Source of the DNA: Methylococcaceae bacterium
GTDB lineage: Bacteria > Pseudomonadota > Gammaproteobacteria > Methylococcales > Methylomonadaceae
Direction: 5' to 3'
DNA length: 10,279 nucleotides
NCBI GenBank assembly: GCA_003155565.1
Contig: PMDM01000221.1
Span: 2,409 to 12,687, forward strand
Under the pieces are notes generated by a model. The model worked only from the letters and a program-made list of their open reading frames with translations. It was not told the DNA's origin and did not search any database. A program made the translations under genes and the position numbers. Below are positions 1 to 8,726 of this stretch, piece after piece (within the stretch, counting starts at the first letter, position 1; each line of letters starts with the position of its first letter).

Positions 1-1276
1 AAAATTCATGCGGATAACGTAGTGCGGAATCTTCTGCCAAGCCGACTTGTTGCAGCAAGTCCCGCACTCGCAGCTTACGGTCTGTAGCATTGACATCAGG
101 ATGCAGTGCCTTGATGCCTTCTGCAATAATATCGCCAACCAGCATTCTGGGATTCATCGACGAGAATGGATCCTGGAAAATAATTTGCATATTGGCGCGT
201 TGTTGCCGTAACAGCTCACCTTCAAGACCACGCACGTCAACGCCATTTATTTTGACGAATCCTGAACTACCTGGGATTAAATTCAGCAAACTTTTCCCCA
301 AAGTGGTTTTTCCACACCCAGATTCACCAACCAAAGCCAACGTTTTGCCTTGTTGAATAGTAAAGCTCACGCCATCCACTGCCCGCACATACCCGACTAT
401 GCGTTTAAACAGTCCTTTTCGAACCGGATAATAACAATGAAAATCTTCTACCCGTAACAATGGCGGTTGCTCTTGAACGTTATGGTTCAAACAGCTTTGC
501 AGGGATGGCAGGGCGTTAAGTAATTTAAGGGTATAAAGGTGTTTGGCCTGGCTAAATAGTTCAGCCGAAGGCGCAGTTTCAACAATTTTGCCTTGCTGCA
601 TAACGGCTACCCGGTCAGCCATCGTAGAAACTAGCGCCAGATCATGGCTAATTAGCCAAAGCGCCATTCCGGTTTGCTGCTGAATGCTTTTCAATAACGC
701 CAATATTTGTGCTTGGATCGTCACATCCAGGGAGGTCGTCGGCTCATCCGCAATCAATAAATCTGGCTTGCCTGCTAATGCAATCGCTATCATCACCCGT
801 TGCCGCTGACCGCCTGACAATTGGTGGGGGTAATCTTTAATTCTCTGTTGCGGTTCCGGTAGCTCAACTTGCTGCATCAATTCCAGAACGCGTTGTTGTG
901 TGTCTGTTTTGGATAACGGATAGTGTTGTTGAACGGCTTCTGCAATCTGGTCACCTATCGTCATGACCGGATTCAATGACGACATGGGATCTTGGAAAAT
1001 CAAACCGATACGTCGTCCACGAATCTTGCACAAGTCCAACTCAGATCGCTTTAATAAATTTTCGCCTTGCAAGCTGATCGAAGTCGCGTTGAGGTGAGCA
1101 TTATTGGGTAGTAACCGTAGCACCGATAAAGCGGTAATAGATTTACCAGAACCCGACTCGCCGACTAAGGCGAAGGTTTCGCCTGGATAAATATCAAAGC
1201 TGATGTCATCGACAACCGTATGAGACCGATTGAAACTAACACTCAGATGTTCAACGCATAGCAGTGACTCAGTCAT
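1..1276 (-). CDS. yejF: YejF-like ABC importer ATPase with two nucleotide-binding domains (3' part outside the window)
   Basis: This is the cytoplasmic ATPase that powers a peptide/opine/nickel-type ABC importer. The frame is open from the ATG at 1276 to the window edge, giving 425 codons; an in-frame TAG sits two codons upstream, so this start is well fixed. Domain 1 has Walker A GESGSGKS (residues 39-46), Q-loop FQDP (94-97), signature LSGGQ (153-157), Walker B LLIADEP (173-179) and switch His211. Domain 2 has Walker [10 protein letters not shown] (317-325) and Q-loop FQDP (367-370). The window ends just before its signature motif, so about 100 residues are missing if the protein matches E. 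coli YejF (529 aa). The linker [10 protein letters not shown] (285-294) closely resembles IRKGILKRIV in YejF. It lies 17 nt after the DUF2389 gene, with no strong ribosome binding site. It probably serves the permease at 1517-2866. The family is certain; the substrate is unknown. Confidence 0.95.
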   Translation of the reverse strand, partial: MTESLLCVEHLSVSFNRSHTVVDDISFDIYPGETFALVGESGSGKSITALSVLRLLPNNAHLNATSISLQGENLLKRSELDLCKIRGRRIGLIFQDPMSSLNPVMTIGDQIAEAVQQHYPLSKTDTQQRVLELMQQVELPEPQQRIKDYPHQLSGGQRQRVMIAIALAGKPDLLIADEPTTSLDVTIQAQILALLKSIQQQTGMALWLISHDLALVSTMADRVAVMQQGKIVETAPSAELFSQAKHLYTLKLLNALPSLQSCLNHNVQEQPPLLRVEDFHCYYPVRKGLFKRIVGYVRAVDGVSFTIQQGKTLALVGESGCGKTTLGKSLLNLIPGSSGFVKINGVDVRGLEGELLRQQRANMQIIFQDPFSSMNPRMLVGDIIAEGIKALHPDVNATDRKLRVRDLLQQVGLAEDSALRYPHEF

Positions 1277-1293
1277 AAACTAATCTTTAGCAT

Positions 1294-1533
1294 TCAAAGC
1301 CATCCAGCTAACCAGCGAGTGTTGTCTTTCAATTCCTGCCAATCCATTTCATATTCTCTATGGGTAAGCACCGCTTCGATTACGCAAGTTACAACAATGC
1401 TTTGCTCATCTGCCTTAACACGAATGAGCAAAAAATGTTTTTCCTTACCCTGTGGCACAACAGCCGTCCATTTGCTTAGCATCAATTTATCAGGGTTGAT
1501 TTGATTAACCGCCGGTTTATTCAACTGCTTCAT
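1294..1533 (-). CDS. Small tryptophan-rich protein, DUF2389/TIGR02450 family
   Basis: This 79-residue protein has no known function. It matches what I know of the TIGR02450/DUF2389 family: NPDKLMLSKWTA (residues 13-24), KEKHF (30-34), EAVLTHREYEMDW (53-65), ELKD (67-70) and a final WLAGW (74-78). The conserved Trp residues are at 22, 65, 74 and 78. There is no signal peptide or membrane segment, so it is probably cytoplasmic. I place the start at the ATG at 1533. The same frame is open further upstream to 1653, but that part lies inside the permease gene and reads as Cys/Trp/Pro-rich shadow sequence. From 1533 the gene overlaps the last 17 nt of the permease gene, which suggests translational coupling. 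The ATPase gene starts 17 nt downstream, so this gene sits inside an ABC transporter operon. Whether it works with the transporter is unknown. Confidence 0.9.
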   Translation of the reverse strand: MKQLNKPAVNQINPDKLMLSKWTAVVPQGKEKHFLLIRVKADEQSIVVTCVIEAVLTHREYEMDWQELKDNTRWLAGWL

Positions 1534-2866
1534 TGCCCATACTTCTCGGGTCAAAAGCATCCTGCACCACATCGGCAAACAAATTAGCCGCCAGCACCAG
1601 GGCAAACATGAATACGAAGGCGGCGGACAATGACCACCACACGATGGGTTCACGCGCCATTTCCAGTCGAGCGCCGTTAATCATATTACCCCAGCTATAC
1701 GTGGTAGGATCAACGCCGATGTTGATATACGACAATACCGCTTCCGCCAATACCAAGGAACTGAAATCGAGAACGACGGAAATTAACACAATGTGCATAA
1801 CATTCGGCAAAATATGCCGCAACAAAATGGCATGTTGTTTCACACCAAGTGCCTGTGCCGCCAGCACATATTCCATTTCCCTGAGCTTTAAAGTCTCCGC
1901 CCTGAGCAAGCGACACAAGCCCGTCCAACTGGTCACGCCCAAAATCATACACAGGAACAGCAAACGCATATCGGCCCGGACAATCAAGCTGGTAAACTCG
2001 GCTTCATGATTTGCCATGTACACCTGCACCATCAACACCGATGCGGCTATCAGCAATACGCCAGGAATGGAATTGAGCGTGGTATACAGGTATTGGATGA
2101 CATCATCAACCCAGCCACGAAAAAATCCTGCGAGAATACCAAACAGTATTGCCATAGGCAACATGATGAGCGTAGTAAGTGTTCCAATAACCAAGCCGGT
2201 ACGGATGCTTTTGATGGCTTGGTAAAACACATCCTCGCCGACTTTGTCAGTGCCTAAGACATGATAATACAACGATAGATAACCCAACGTAGAGCTTAAG
2301 ACAAAGATAACGAATAGGGTTACCATGACCGGACGCATCGCAAAAAATTGGGGTGCTGAACCGTGTTTTAGGTAACTCACGCCAGCAGATACAAGTATCA
2401 ATAGGACGAACAAGGCTAATCCAAACCCAAATCCGATCCCTACTTTTAGCAAAATATCAGGTAGCTGCTCCTGTTCTGGATTTTCTAAATGCTTGCCACC
2501 ATAAACCAGACGCGGATAATCCCATTGCATACTGCCGTCCTTTGCAACCATCTCCTTGCTGTATAAGGTCGTTGCAAACGGCGCTGAATAGGTTTTTTCA
2601 TTATGCTCACGCAGGGGGGTAGCACAATAATCCAGCAGGCTGATAATTTCGTTTGAGCTTTCCTGATTTGATTTGAAATGGATGGAGTCTAAAAGTCCCA
2701 CCAGAAGAAAAAATAGCAACACGACCAGGGACACCATCCCCACTTTGCTGTGGGCTATTTTATTGAGCGGACGTTGAATGTGTTCCTTATCATGCAAATA
2801 AAACCCGATGGCTATTGAAGTCAGCAATAACAGCAAGATCAGAGTATCGGTCCATAATAAGATCAT
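1517..2866 (-). CDS. ABC transporter permease, OppC/DppC/YejE-type, with enlarged N-terminal part
   Basis: This inner-membrane permease subunit of an oligopeptide/nickel-type importer is 449 residues long, against roughly 300-340 for OppC, DppC and YejE. The BPD_transp_1 core starts near GTDKVGEDVF (205-214) and carries a clear EAA loop (about 332-355, EYVLAAQALGVKQ then LLRHILPN), which docks onto the ATPase. It ends with DAFDPRS, the usual C-terminus of this family. The N-terminal half holds hydrophobic segments near 5-23, 43-60, 141-164 and 178-201. Between the second and third is a hydrophilic stretch (about 62-138), probably periplasmic. The extra length is therefore an inserted loop plus about two more helices. 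The start at 2866 has only a poor Shine-Dalgarno site. The gene overlaps the DUF2389 gene and precedes the ATPase. No partner permease or binding protein lies directly upstream. The family is sure; the substrate is not. Confidence 0.93.
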   Translation of the reverse strand: MILLWTDTLILLLLLTSIAIGFYLHDKEHIQRPLNKIAHSKVGMVSLVVLLFFLLVGLLDSIHFKSNQESSNEIISLLDYCATPLREHNEKTYSAPFATTLYSKEMVAKDGSMQWDYPRLVYGGKHLENPEQEQLPDILLKVGIGFGFGLALFVLLILVSAGVSYLKHGSAPQFFAMRPVMVTLFVIFVLSSTLGYLSLYYHVLGTDKVGEDVFYQAIKSIRTGLVIGTLTTLIMLPMAILFGILAGFFRGWVDDVIQYLYTTLNSIPGVLLIAASVLMVQVYMANHEAEFTSLIVRADMRLLFLCMILGVTSWTGLCRLLRAETLKLREMEYVLAAQALGVKQHAILLRHILPNVMHIVLISVVLDFSSLVLAEAVLSYINIGVDPTTYSWGNMINGARLEMAREPIVWWSLSAAFVFMFALVLAANLFADVVQDAFDPRSMGNEAVE

Positions 2867-2946
2867 GGCAGCAGTTTCATTCTTGATTTGCTATCTATGC
2901 GGGTGGAATAAAGCACAACCATATCGGAACGGTCACTTTTGCGGAA

Positions 2947-3025
2947 TTTCTCACCACGAAGAACACGAAAGGCACGAAGAAAACACATACAACTTCGTGT
3001 TCTTCGCGTCCTTCGTGGTGAAAAA
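2947..3025. repeat. Long imperfect palindrome built from 9-nt units (RACACGAAG-like)
   Basis: The left arm (2947-2979) and the reverse complement of the right arm (2993-3025) agree at 27 of 33 positions; the loop is 13 nt (2980-2992). All six mismatches are A/G or C/T transitions, so some would still pair as G-U in RNA. Each arm is three head-to-tail 9-nt units: ACCACGAAG, AACACGAAA, GGCACGAAG on the left; ACCACGAAG, GACGCGAAG, AACACGAAG on the right in reverse complement. An outer pair, CACTTTT (2934-2940) and AAAAGTG (3022-3028), could lengthen the stem around a 10-nt bulge. The element begins about 16 nt after the stop of the dienelactone hydrolase gene and precedes the permease gene. No T-run follows on the minus strand, so it is not a classical intrinsic terminator. 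It looks like a dispersed hairpin or MITE-like repeat, but copy number cannot be judged from one window. Confidence 0.85.
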
Positions 3026-3041
3026 GTGTAATCCAACAGCC

Positions 3042-3761
3042 TTATCCAAATATTTCAGCGTAGAAATTTTCCATAGCTTGCCATGACCGCCTGTCTGCAT
3101 CGGCCTGATAGACCGTGCCAAAACCGGGATCGTTGGCAACTGGATTGGTAAAAGCGTGGACGGTATTACCATAGGATACAAACTGCCAGTCTGCCCCGGC
3201 TAGCGTCATTTCCTCCTGAAAAGCAAGCACTAGGTCAGGTGGGGCCATCGGATCGTCACGGCCATGTAAGGCCAGGATTTTCGCCTTGATTTTATTGCCC
3301 TGCGTATTCCCTGGCGTACCAAGCAAACCGTGAAAACTCACTACGCCTTGCAGGTCAGCACCTGTCCGTGCCAAATCAAGGACACATAGCCCACCAAAAC
3401 AAAAACCCATAGCGGCGATCTTACTGTCATCAACCCAAGGCAGCAGCTTAACGGCATTAAGGGCGGCTTTCATGCGTTGTTGCAGCTTATTCCGGTCTTC
3501 CATAAAAGGCTGCATCAACTTAGCATTTTCTTCGGTGCCGCTCCCTAACACGCCCTTACCATACATATCCAAAGCAAAACCAACATAACCTAATGCAGCT
3601 AATTTTCTGGCCTTATCAGCAACGAAAGCATCCCTGCCGCCCCAGGCATGGCAGATGAGTACCGCAGGCCGTCGCCCTGAAACGCTATCATCAAATGCAA
3701 AAAATGCTTCCAATACCACTTCTTCATCCATGTAAACTACAGTATTTTCGATGATTGCCAT
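3042..3761 (-). CDS. Dienelactone hydrolase family protein (alpha/beta hydrolase)
   Basis: This 239-residue cytoplasmic alpha/beta hydrolase is of usual length for the family. The triad is visible: nucleophile Cys121 in GFCFGG (119-124), Asp169 or Asp170 in HGRDDPM (166-172), and His202 in VHAFTNP (201-207). Family members hydrolyse lactones or esters, classically dienelactone in chlorocatechol breakdown. Here nothing nearby belongs to aromatic degradation, so the substrate is unknown. In classical dienelactone hydrolases a Glu (Glu36) next to strand 3 contacts the nucleophile. The matching motif here is CHAWGG (37-42), apparently without that Glu, which argues against the textbook reaction. 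The ATG at 3761 is supported by GGAGG five bases upstream. The gene starts 23 nt after the phosphatase gene, suggesting cotranscription, and is followed by the palindromic repeat. Confidence 0.93.
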   Translation of the reverse strand: MAIIENTVVYMDEEVVLEAFFAFDDSVSGRRPAVLICHAWGGRDAFVADKARKLAALGYVGFALDMYGKGVLGSGTEENAKLMQPFMEDRNKLQQRMKAALNAVKLLPWVDDSKIAAMGFCFGGLCVLDLARTGADLQGVVSFHGLLGTPGNTQGNKIKAKILALHGRDDPMAPPDLVLAFQEEMTLAGADWQFVSYGNTVHAFTNPVANDPGFGTVYQADADRRSWQAMENFYAEIFG

Positions 3762-3766
3762 ACTAT

Positions 3767-3771
3767 CCTCC
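3767..3771 (-). promoter_or_regulatory. Strong Shine-Dalgarno site for the dienelactone hydrolase gene
   Basis: The minus strand reads GGAGG-ATAGT-ATG, a full Shine-Dalgarno core five bases before the start codon at 3761. It fixes that start. It also stands out, because most other genes in this window have weak or no recognisable ribosome binding sites. Confidence 0.85.
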
Positions 3772-3784
3772 GTAGATTAACTGC

Positions 3785-4270
3785 TTAACTTAGTGTACCT
3801 GCTTGTTGCAAGGTCTCTAAAAAACCTAAAGAGGCATCTTCCACCATATCCAAGACCCGTTCAAAGCCGAACTTTTCACCGTAGTAGGGATCGGGGACTT
3901 CGCGGATTCCCAAGTGCGGCGCATAGTCCAGAAAATATTTAACCTTATTCTTATACTCATCGGGACAGGCATTGATGAGTATTGAATAATTATCATCATC
4001 CATAGCCAGCACATAATCATAATATTCGAAGTCACTGCCATGGACTTTTCTGGCGCGTAAATGTTGCAACTCTACGCCACGCTTGAGGGCGGCTTGCTGG
4101 GCACGAGCATCCGGCGGATTACCTATATGATAGGCATGGGTACCGGCTGAATCGACAGCAAACCGGGAAGCCAAGTTTTTTTCGCTTATGATTTTCGTAA
4201 ACACACCCTCAGCAGTAGGGGATCTACATATATTGCCCATACAGACAAAAAGCACTTTGATTTTTTCCAT
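3785..4270 (-). CDS. Low-molecular-weight protein tyrosine phosphatase
   Basis: This 161-residue cytoplasmic enzyme hydrolyses phosphotyrosine through a cysteinyl-phosphate intermediate. The P-loop CX5R(S/T) is complete near the N-terminus: Cys10-MGNIC-Arg16-Ser17, followed by PTAEG as in most family members. The general acid is Asp127 in VPDPYYGE (125-132). The second cysteine of the loop (Cys15), which can protect the nucleophile by disulfide formation, is also present. Length and motifs fit the YfkJ/eukaryotic-type branch. No tyrosine kinase or capsule export genes are nearby, so a role in exopolysaccharide control, as for Wzb, is not supported by context. Its start (ATG at 4270) lies 44 nt after the small membrane protein gene and has no clear Shine-Dalgarno site. 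Arsenate reductases share this fold, but the DPYY signature favours a phosphatase. Confidence 0.95.
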   Translation of the reverse strand: MEKIKVLFVCMGNICRSPTAEGVFTKIISEKNLASRFAVDSAGTHAYHIGNPPDARAQQAALKRGVELQHLRARKVHGSDFEYYDYVLAMDDDNYSILINACPDEYKNKVKYFLDYAPHLGIREVPDPYYGEKFGFERVLDMVEDASLGFLETLQQAGTLS

Positions 4271-4314
4271 TTTTAGTGTCGGTTAGGTAAAAGTTTTGCC
4301 CGGATATTTCAATT

Positions 4315-4737
4315 TTAGAAAAGCAGAAAAGAAGCTAAATAATTGGCGACCAGAAATACGGTAATACAGATCACCCGGTTGGTCATAGACATCTTCTGCC
4401 AATCAGTTGTTATGGCTGCCCTTAACTCAGCCCATTCATTTTTCAGGTTTTGGCTGACATTCCTGAACAGGTAAACCAACACTTTCCAAACAAGGAAAAT
4501 CAGGACTCCACCAATAACTAGCATGATATAAAAAACAACCAGTTGAGTTTCATGCAAGTCGGTTTCAAAGATATGTTCAATTAACCTATCTAGGCTTAGT
4601 TCAATTACTTCTAAAATGATGTGGATAAATTCCCATAGATAACCAAATATCACATCATATAAGCCCACCAAAATACTGATCGCAATTCCGAACAAACTAA
4701 GTTGGAATATAAACTTTTGATATATTTGCCTGTGCAT
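4315..4737 (-). CDS. Small integral membrane protein of unknown function (three predicted helices)
   Basis: I cannot assign a function. From the ATG at 4737 the product has 140 residues. Hydrophobic segments near 9-32, 66-91 and 121-140 predict three membrane helices, the last one ending at the C-terminus. The region between helices 1 and 2 (about 33-62) looks amphipathic and contains LDRLIEHIFETDLHETQ (49-65). A basic, hydrophilic loop (92-120) lies between helices 2 and 3. An in-frame TTG six bases upstream is possible, but the ATG has a GAG at a suitable distance and TTG does not. The gene starts 46 nt after purL ends and ends 44 nt before the phosphatase gene. The phosphatase may be a functional neighbour, though the spacing is too loose to argue strongly. 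The long open frame, its place in a same-strand gene run and coherent topology support a real gene. Confidence 0.8.
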   Translation of the reverse strand: MHRQIYQKFIFQLSLFGIAISILVGLYDVIFGYLWEFIHIILEVIELSLDRLIEHIFETDLHETQLVVFYIMLVIGGVLIFLVWKVLVYLFRNVSQNLKNEWAELRAAITTDWQKMSMTNRVICITVFLVANYLASFLLF

Positions 4738-4783
4738 ATGCAACTCGATTATCGAAGAAAATTCAAGCGGGCTTGTCCTATCG

Positions 4784-7700
4784 TTAACTTACCCAAACCC
4801 TGGCATTCCTGAACAGCCTCATCCACCCGCCATATTCCTGCCACTCTTGCGGATGCCATGAATTTTGTAATGTCCTGAAACAACGTTCAGGATGGGGCAT
4901 CATGATAGTAAAGCGTCCATCGCTTGTCGTCAATCCGGTAATGCCCAAAGGCGAACCATTAGGGTTTGCCGGAAATGCTTCTGTTATCGCGCCATAATTA
5001 TCCACATAACTCAAAGCAACTTTGCGTGCGTTGACTGCAAGCGCCGGATTATTGGCAAATACGGCACGGCCTTCGCCATGTGCGACGACTACTGGCAAGC
5101 GCGAACCTTCCATGCCCGAAAGCAAAATTGAAGGCGATGGCTGCACTTCCACCATGACGACCCTGGCTTCGAATTGTTCCGAATGGTTACGCATAAATCG
5201 CGGCCAATCTTCGGAACCAGGGATAATTTCTTTTAACCCGGACATCATTTGACAGCCGTTACACACGCCTAAGCCAAAACTGTCCTGGCGTGCAAAAAAG
5301 GCGGAAAATTCATCCCTGGCGCGGGGATTAAATAAAATGGACTTAGCCCAGCCGCCACCAGCGCCCAGCACGTCACCGTAAGAAAAGCCTCCACAGGCGA
5401 CCAATCCTCTAAATCCAGACAGGCTGACCCGTCCATGAATGATGTCACTCATGTGGACATCGACGCTGGTAAAACCCGCACGATCAAACGCTGCTGCCAT
5501 TTCCACATGACCGTTAACGCCTTGCTCACGTAAAATAGCAATTTTGGGTTTTGCAGTGTTGATGAACGGGGCGGTAATGTCTTCGTTAACATCAAAGGTT
5601 AATACCGCACACAGCCCCGGATCATTATCATCGGCTATTCGATCAAATTGTTGCTTGGCGCAATCGGGATTATCGCGGAGCGCTTGCATCCGGTAACTGA
5701 CTTCTGACCAAGTGAATTGCAATTCTGCACGGTTGGCTGAATAGATGAGCCGATCGGCATGATAGATTGATAACTGCTGTGATTTGGTTAGCCCACCTAT
5801 GATGTGAACCCCATTAGAAAACCCAGCTTGTTTGAATAGCCCAATGACTTCATCGGTATCATGACTATGTACTTGTAAAACCGCACCCAATTCTTCATTA
5901 AACAGCGCCGCTAGTACATCCTCGTCGAGATTGTCGATGTTTAATGATACGCCCAACCTACTGGCAAAAAGCATTTCAGTTACGGTTGCCAACAAGCCGC
6001 CATCCGAGCGATCATGGTAGGCCAAGAGTTTATTTTGCCTATTCAAGGTTTGAATGGTGTTGAAAAACCCTTTCAATAAGGCCGCATCATCCAGATCAGG
6101 ACTCACATCTCCCATTTGTTGGTAAACTTGTGCCAATACCGACCCGCCCAAACGGTTTTTGGCTAGACCCAAATCAACAAGAATCAATACGCTATCTGCA
6201 ATAGCCTGTAACTGCGGAGTAAGCGTTTTAGAAATGTCAGTAACAGGCGCAAATGCGGTAATGATTAACGACAACGGCGATGTCATGGTAAGTTCACCCA
6301 TCTGGTCTTGCCAGACAGTAAGCATGGATAAGGAATCCTTACCTACCGGAATGGCAATACCCAGTTCTGGGCATAACTCCAGGCCAACGGCTTTGACGGT
6401 ATCGTACAAGGCAGCATCTTCGCCTTGATAACCCGCTGCCGCCATCCAGTTCGCAGATAGTTTGATATTTCCTAATGATTCAATGCTGGCAGCAGCAATA
6501 TTGGTTATCGCTTCCCCGATTGCCATCCGGCCTGATGCGGGTGCGTTGATGACGGCAATAGGTGTCCGTTCACCCATCGCCATTGCCTCGCCCGTAATCG
6601 AGTGAAAACCTGATGCGGTGACGGCGACATCTGCAACGGGGGCTTGCCAAGGGCCGACCATTTGATCCCTGGCAACCAAGCCCGTCACGGAACGGTCACC
6701 GATGTGGATCAAAAAACTTTTGTCGGCGACTGCCGGAAAAGACAAGACCCGTTTGATGGCTTCTTTTAATTCGATACCATCAAAATTCAATTTTGTTTTG
6801 GGTGGTGTGCTACGTTCAACCTTACGGTGCATTTTAGGCGGCTTACCAAATAACACTGACATAGGCAGATCAACGGGTTTATTTTCCAATAATGAATCGC
6901 TAAGCTGTAGATGTTCCTGCTCAGTCGCTTTGCCAATAACCGCGTACAGGCAATGCTCACGCTCGCAAAACGCGACAAATAATTCCAGCGCTTCTGGTTT
7001 GATGGCAATCACAAACCGTTCCTGCGCTTCATTACACCAGATTTGCATGGGCGACATACCCTGATCGGCATTATGGACATTGCGTAATTCAAACTGGCCG
7101 CCACGTCCGCAATCGTGAATGATCTCCGGGACTGCGTTCGATAAGCCGCCTGCACCCAGATCATGGATGGATACAATCGGCGAGCCATCACCCAAAGCAT
7201 TGCAATGATTGATGACTTCCTGACAACGCCGCTGCATCTCAGGATTTTCACGTTGGACTGAGGCAAAATCGAGGCTCTCAGCACCTGAACCCGAAGCCTG
7301 CGATGATGCCGCGCCGCCGCCCAAGCCAATCAACATGGCGGGGCCACCCAAAATAATAATTAAAGATTCCGCCGGAATAGGCTGTTTGTTAACCAGCATA
7401 GGGCGTATCGTCCCCATGCCGCCAGCGATCACGATCGGTTTGTGGTAGCCCCTGAATTCATTGGCACAGTCTGCTATGGGCTGCTCAAAACTACGGAAAT
7501 ACCCGGCCAGATTGGGTCGGCCAAATTCATTATTGAACGCTGCGCCGCCTAGCGGGCCTTCCAGCATAATCTGCAAAGCAGAGGCAATGCGTTCAGGTTT
7601 GCCATTATCCTCTTCCCAAGGTTGGGCAAAGCCTGGGATTTTTAAATGTGAAACCGAAAATCCAGTTAACCCCGCTTTAGTTGCAGAACCCCGCCCAGTC

Positions 7701-8659
7701 GCACCTTCGTCACGAATTTCACCACCTGAACCCGTCGCTGCACCAGGGAAAGGCGAGATGGCTGTGGGATGATTGTGGGTTTCAACCTTCATCACCAAGT
7801 GGGCAGCTTCCTCAGTATAAGCGTATTCGCCCGTCATGGGATTTCGGATAAGAACCTGTGTATTTGCCCCCGCAACCACGGAGGCATTATCGCTATAAGC
7901 CGACAAAATACCTTTTGGGCTTTTGTCCGACGTATTACGGATCATGGCAAATAAAGACTGCGCTTGCTCAACACCGTCGATAGTCCAGTCCGCGTTAAAG
8001 ATTTTATGCCGACAATGTTCGGAATTTGCTTGAGCAAACATCATCAATTCCACATCGGTTGGGTTTCTGCCTAGCGCGTGAAAACTGTCGGTGAGATAAT
8101 CAATTTCATCCTCGGACAACGCCATACCCAATTGCGTATTGGCTGCTACCAATGACTCCCGGCCTTGTCCTAAAATATCCACGGTTTGCAATGGTTTTGG
8201 CTGATGTTCCGCAAAGAAGTCAGGATCAATCGCTTCAAAGCAGACCGTTTGTGTCATGCGATCAAAAAGCAAAGCAGATAGGCGCTTTTTGATATCACCA
8301 GACAAAGTGACGTTTGCAGCTATCGAATATTCAATTCCCCGCTCGATACGCTTAACGGAATCTAATCCACAGCGTTGGGCTATTTCGCTTGCTTTGCTAG
8401 ACCAAGGTGAAATCGTTCCTGAACGTGGCACTACCAGCCAGCGTTCTCCATCAATATGAGTGACTTTATCTTGAACACCGTAAGAGAGCAGCACTTTTAA
8501 CAAAGCTAATTCAGCATCACTCAATGCATCGGCAACATCCACAAAATGTATAAACTGCGCTGTAAGCGAGTGGACGCTAGGCGCTATCGTCTGACATTCA
8601 GTAATCAGTCGATTAATACGAAAAGTTGATAAAGCAGAAAAGCCTGGAAGTTTAAGCAT
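4784..8659 (-). CDS. purL: Phosphoribosylformylglycinamidine synthase (FGAM synthetase), large fused form
   Basis: This enzyme converts FGAR, ATP and glutamine to FGAM, the fourth step of de novo purine synthesis, in the cytoplasm. It has 1291 residues against 1295 in E. coli, with matching sequence throughout. The N-terminal PurS-like domain (about 1-150) is followed by a linker with ANSEHCRHK (211-219), then the ATP-binding synthetase domains with [10 protein letters not shown] (291-300) and the glycine-rich [14 protein letters not shown] stretch (306-319). The C-terminal glutaminase domain begins near 1038 and has nucleophile Cys1133 in GVCNGCQM, with His1256 and Glu1258 in PHPE. The start ATG at 8659 fits the family (short N-terminus, then [10 protein letters not shown]), though no Shine-Dalgarno site is visible. 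The frame is intact. Its own promoter may lie in the 150-nt gap after bamC. The fused form is typical of gammaproteobacteria and differs from the PurSLQ complex of many other bacteria. Confidence 0.99.
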   Translation of the reverse strand: MLKLPGFSALSTFRINRLITECQTIAPSVHSLTAQFIHFVDVADALSDAELALLKVLLSYGVQDKVTHIDGERWLVVPRSGTISPWSSKASEIAQRCGLDSVKRIERGIEYSIAANVTLSGDIKKRLSALLFDRMTQTVCFEAIDPDFFAEHQPKPLQTVDILGQGRESLVAANTQLGMALSEDEIDYLTDSFHALGRNPTDVELMMFAQANSEHCRHKIFNADWTIDGVEQAQSLFAMIRNTSDKSPKGILSAYSDNASVVAGANTQVLIRNPMTGEYAYTEEAAHLVMKVETHNHPTAISPFPGAATGSGGEIRDEGATGRGSATKAGLTGFSVSHLKIPGFAQPWEEDNGKPERIASALQIMLEGPLGGAAFNNEFGRPNLAGYFRSFEQPIADCANEFRGYHKPIVIAGGMGTIRPMLVNKQPIPAESLIIILGGPAMLIGLGGGAASSQASGSGAESLDFASVQRENPEMQRRCQEVINHCNALGDGSPIVSIHDLGAGGLSNAVPEIIHDCGRGGQFELRNVHNADQGMSPMQIWCNEAQERFVIAIKPEALELFVAFCEREHCLYAVIGKATEQEHLQLSDSLLENKPVDLPMSVLFGKPPKMHRKVERSTPPKTKLNFDGIELKEAIKRVLSFPAVADKSFLIHIGDRSVTGLVARDQMVGPWQAPVADVAVTASGFHSITGEAMAMGERTPIAVINAPASGRMAIGEAITNIAAASIESLGNIKLSANWMAAAGYQGEDAALYDTVKAVGLELCPELGIAIPVGKDSLSMLTVWQDQMGELTMTSPLSLIITAFAPVTDISKTLTPQLQAIADSVLILVDLGLAKNRLGGSVLAQVYQQMGDVSPDLDDAALLKGFFNTIQTLNRQNKLLAYHDRSDGGLLATVTEMLFASRLGVSLNIDNLDEDVLAALFNEELGAVLQVHSHDTDEVIGLFKQAGFSNGVHIIGGLTKSQQLSIYHADRLIYSANRAELQFTWSEVSYRMQALRDNPDCAKQQFDRIADDNDPGLCAVLTFDVNEDITAPFINTAKPKIAILREQGVNGHVEMAAAFDRAGFTSVDVHMSDIIHGRVSLSGFRGLVACGGFSYGDVLGAGGGWAKSILFNPRARDEFSAFFARQDSFGLGVCNGCQMMSGLKEIIPGSEDWPRFMRNHSEQFEARVVMVEVQPSPSILLSGMEGSRLPVVVAHGEGRAVFANNPALAVNARKVALSYVDNYGAITEAFPANPNGSPLGITGLTTSDGRFTIMMPHPERCFRTLQNSWHPQEWQEYGGWMRLFRNARVWVS

Positions 8660-8690
8660 GTGGGTGAGAACGGGGAGATGTGCGGTTTTG

Positions 8691-8703
8691 TATCATATTA
8701 TGA
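8691..8703 (-). promoter_or_regulatory. AT-rich candidate -10 region for purL
   Basis: On the minus strand this reads TCATAATATGATA and offers two overlapping -10-like hexamers, CATAAT and TATGAT, about 30-45 nt before the purL start. No convincing TTGACA-like -35 sits at the right distance, so this is only a weak candidate. Confidence 0.25.
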
Positions 8704-8726
8704 CATTTGAGTAGTCGAGATAATGA

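Noticed and set aside
1294..1653. Longer 119-codon version of the DUF2389 gene
   Set aside because: The first 40 codons lie inside the permease gene and translate to Cys/Trp/Pro-rich sequence foreign to the family; the family match begins after the ATG at 1533.
2808..3086. Plus-strand ORF of 92 codons with HHEEHERHEE and FVFFASFVV
   Set aside because: It arises from reading through both arms of the palindrome and from sequence antisense to the permease and hydrolase genes; there is no ribosome binding site or recognisable domain.
2951..3181. 76-codon minus-strand ORF overlapping the hydrolase 3' end
   Set aside because: It lies mostly inside the dienelactone hydrolase gene in another frame and ends in the palindrome; no domain is seen.
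4744..4783. Short CAAG/CTTG hairpin with AATTTT after purL as a terminator
   Set aside because: The stem is only 4 bp and the T-run is too short to support a call.
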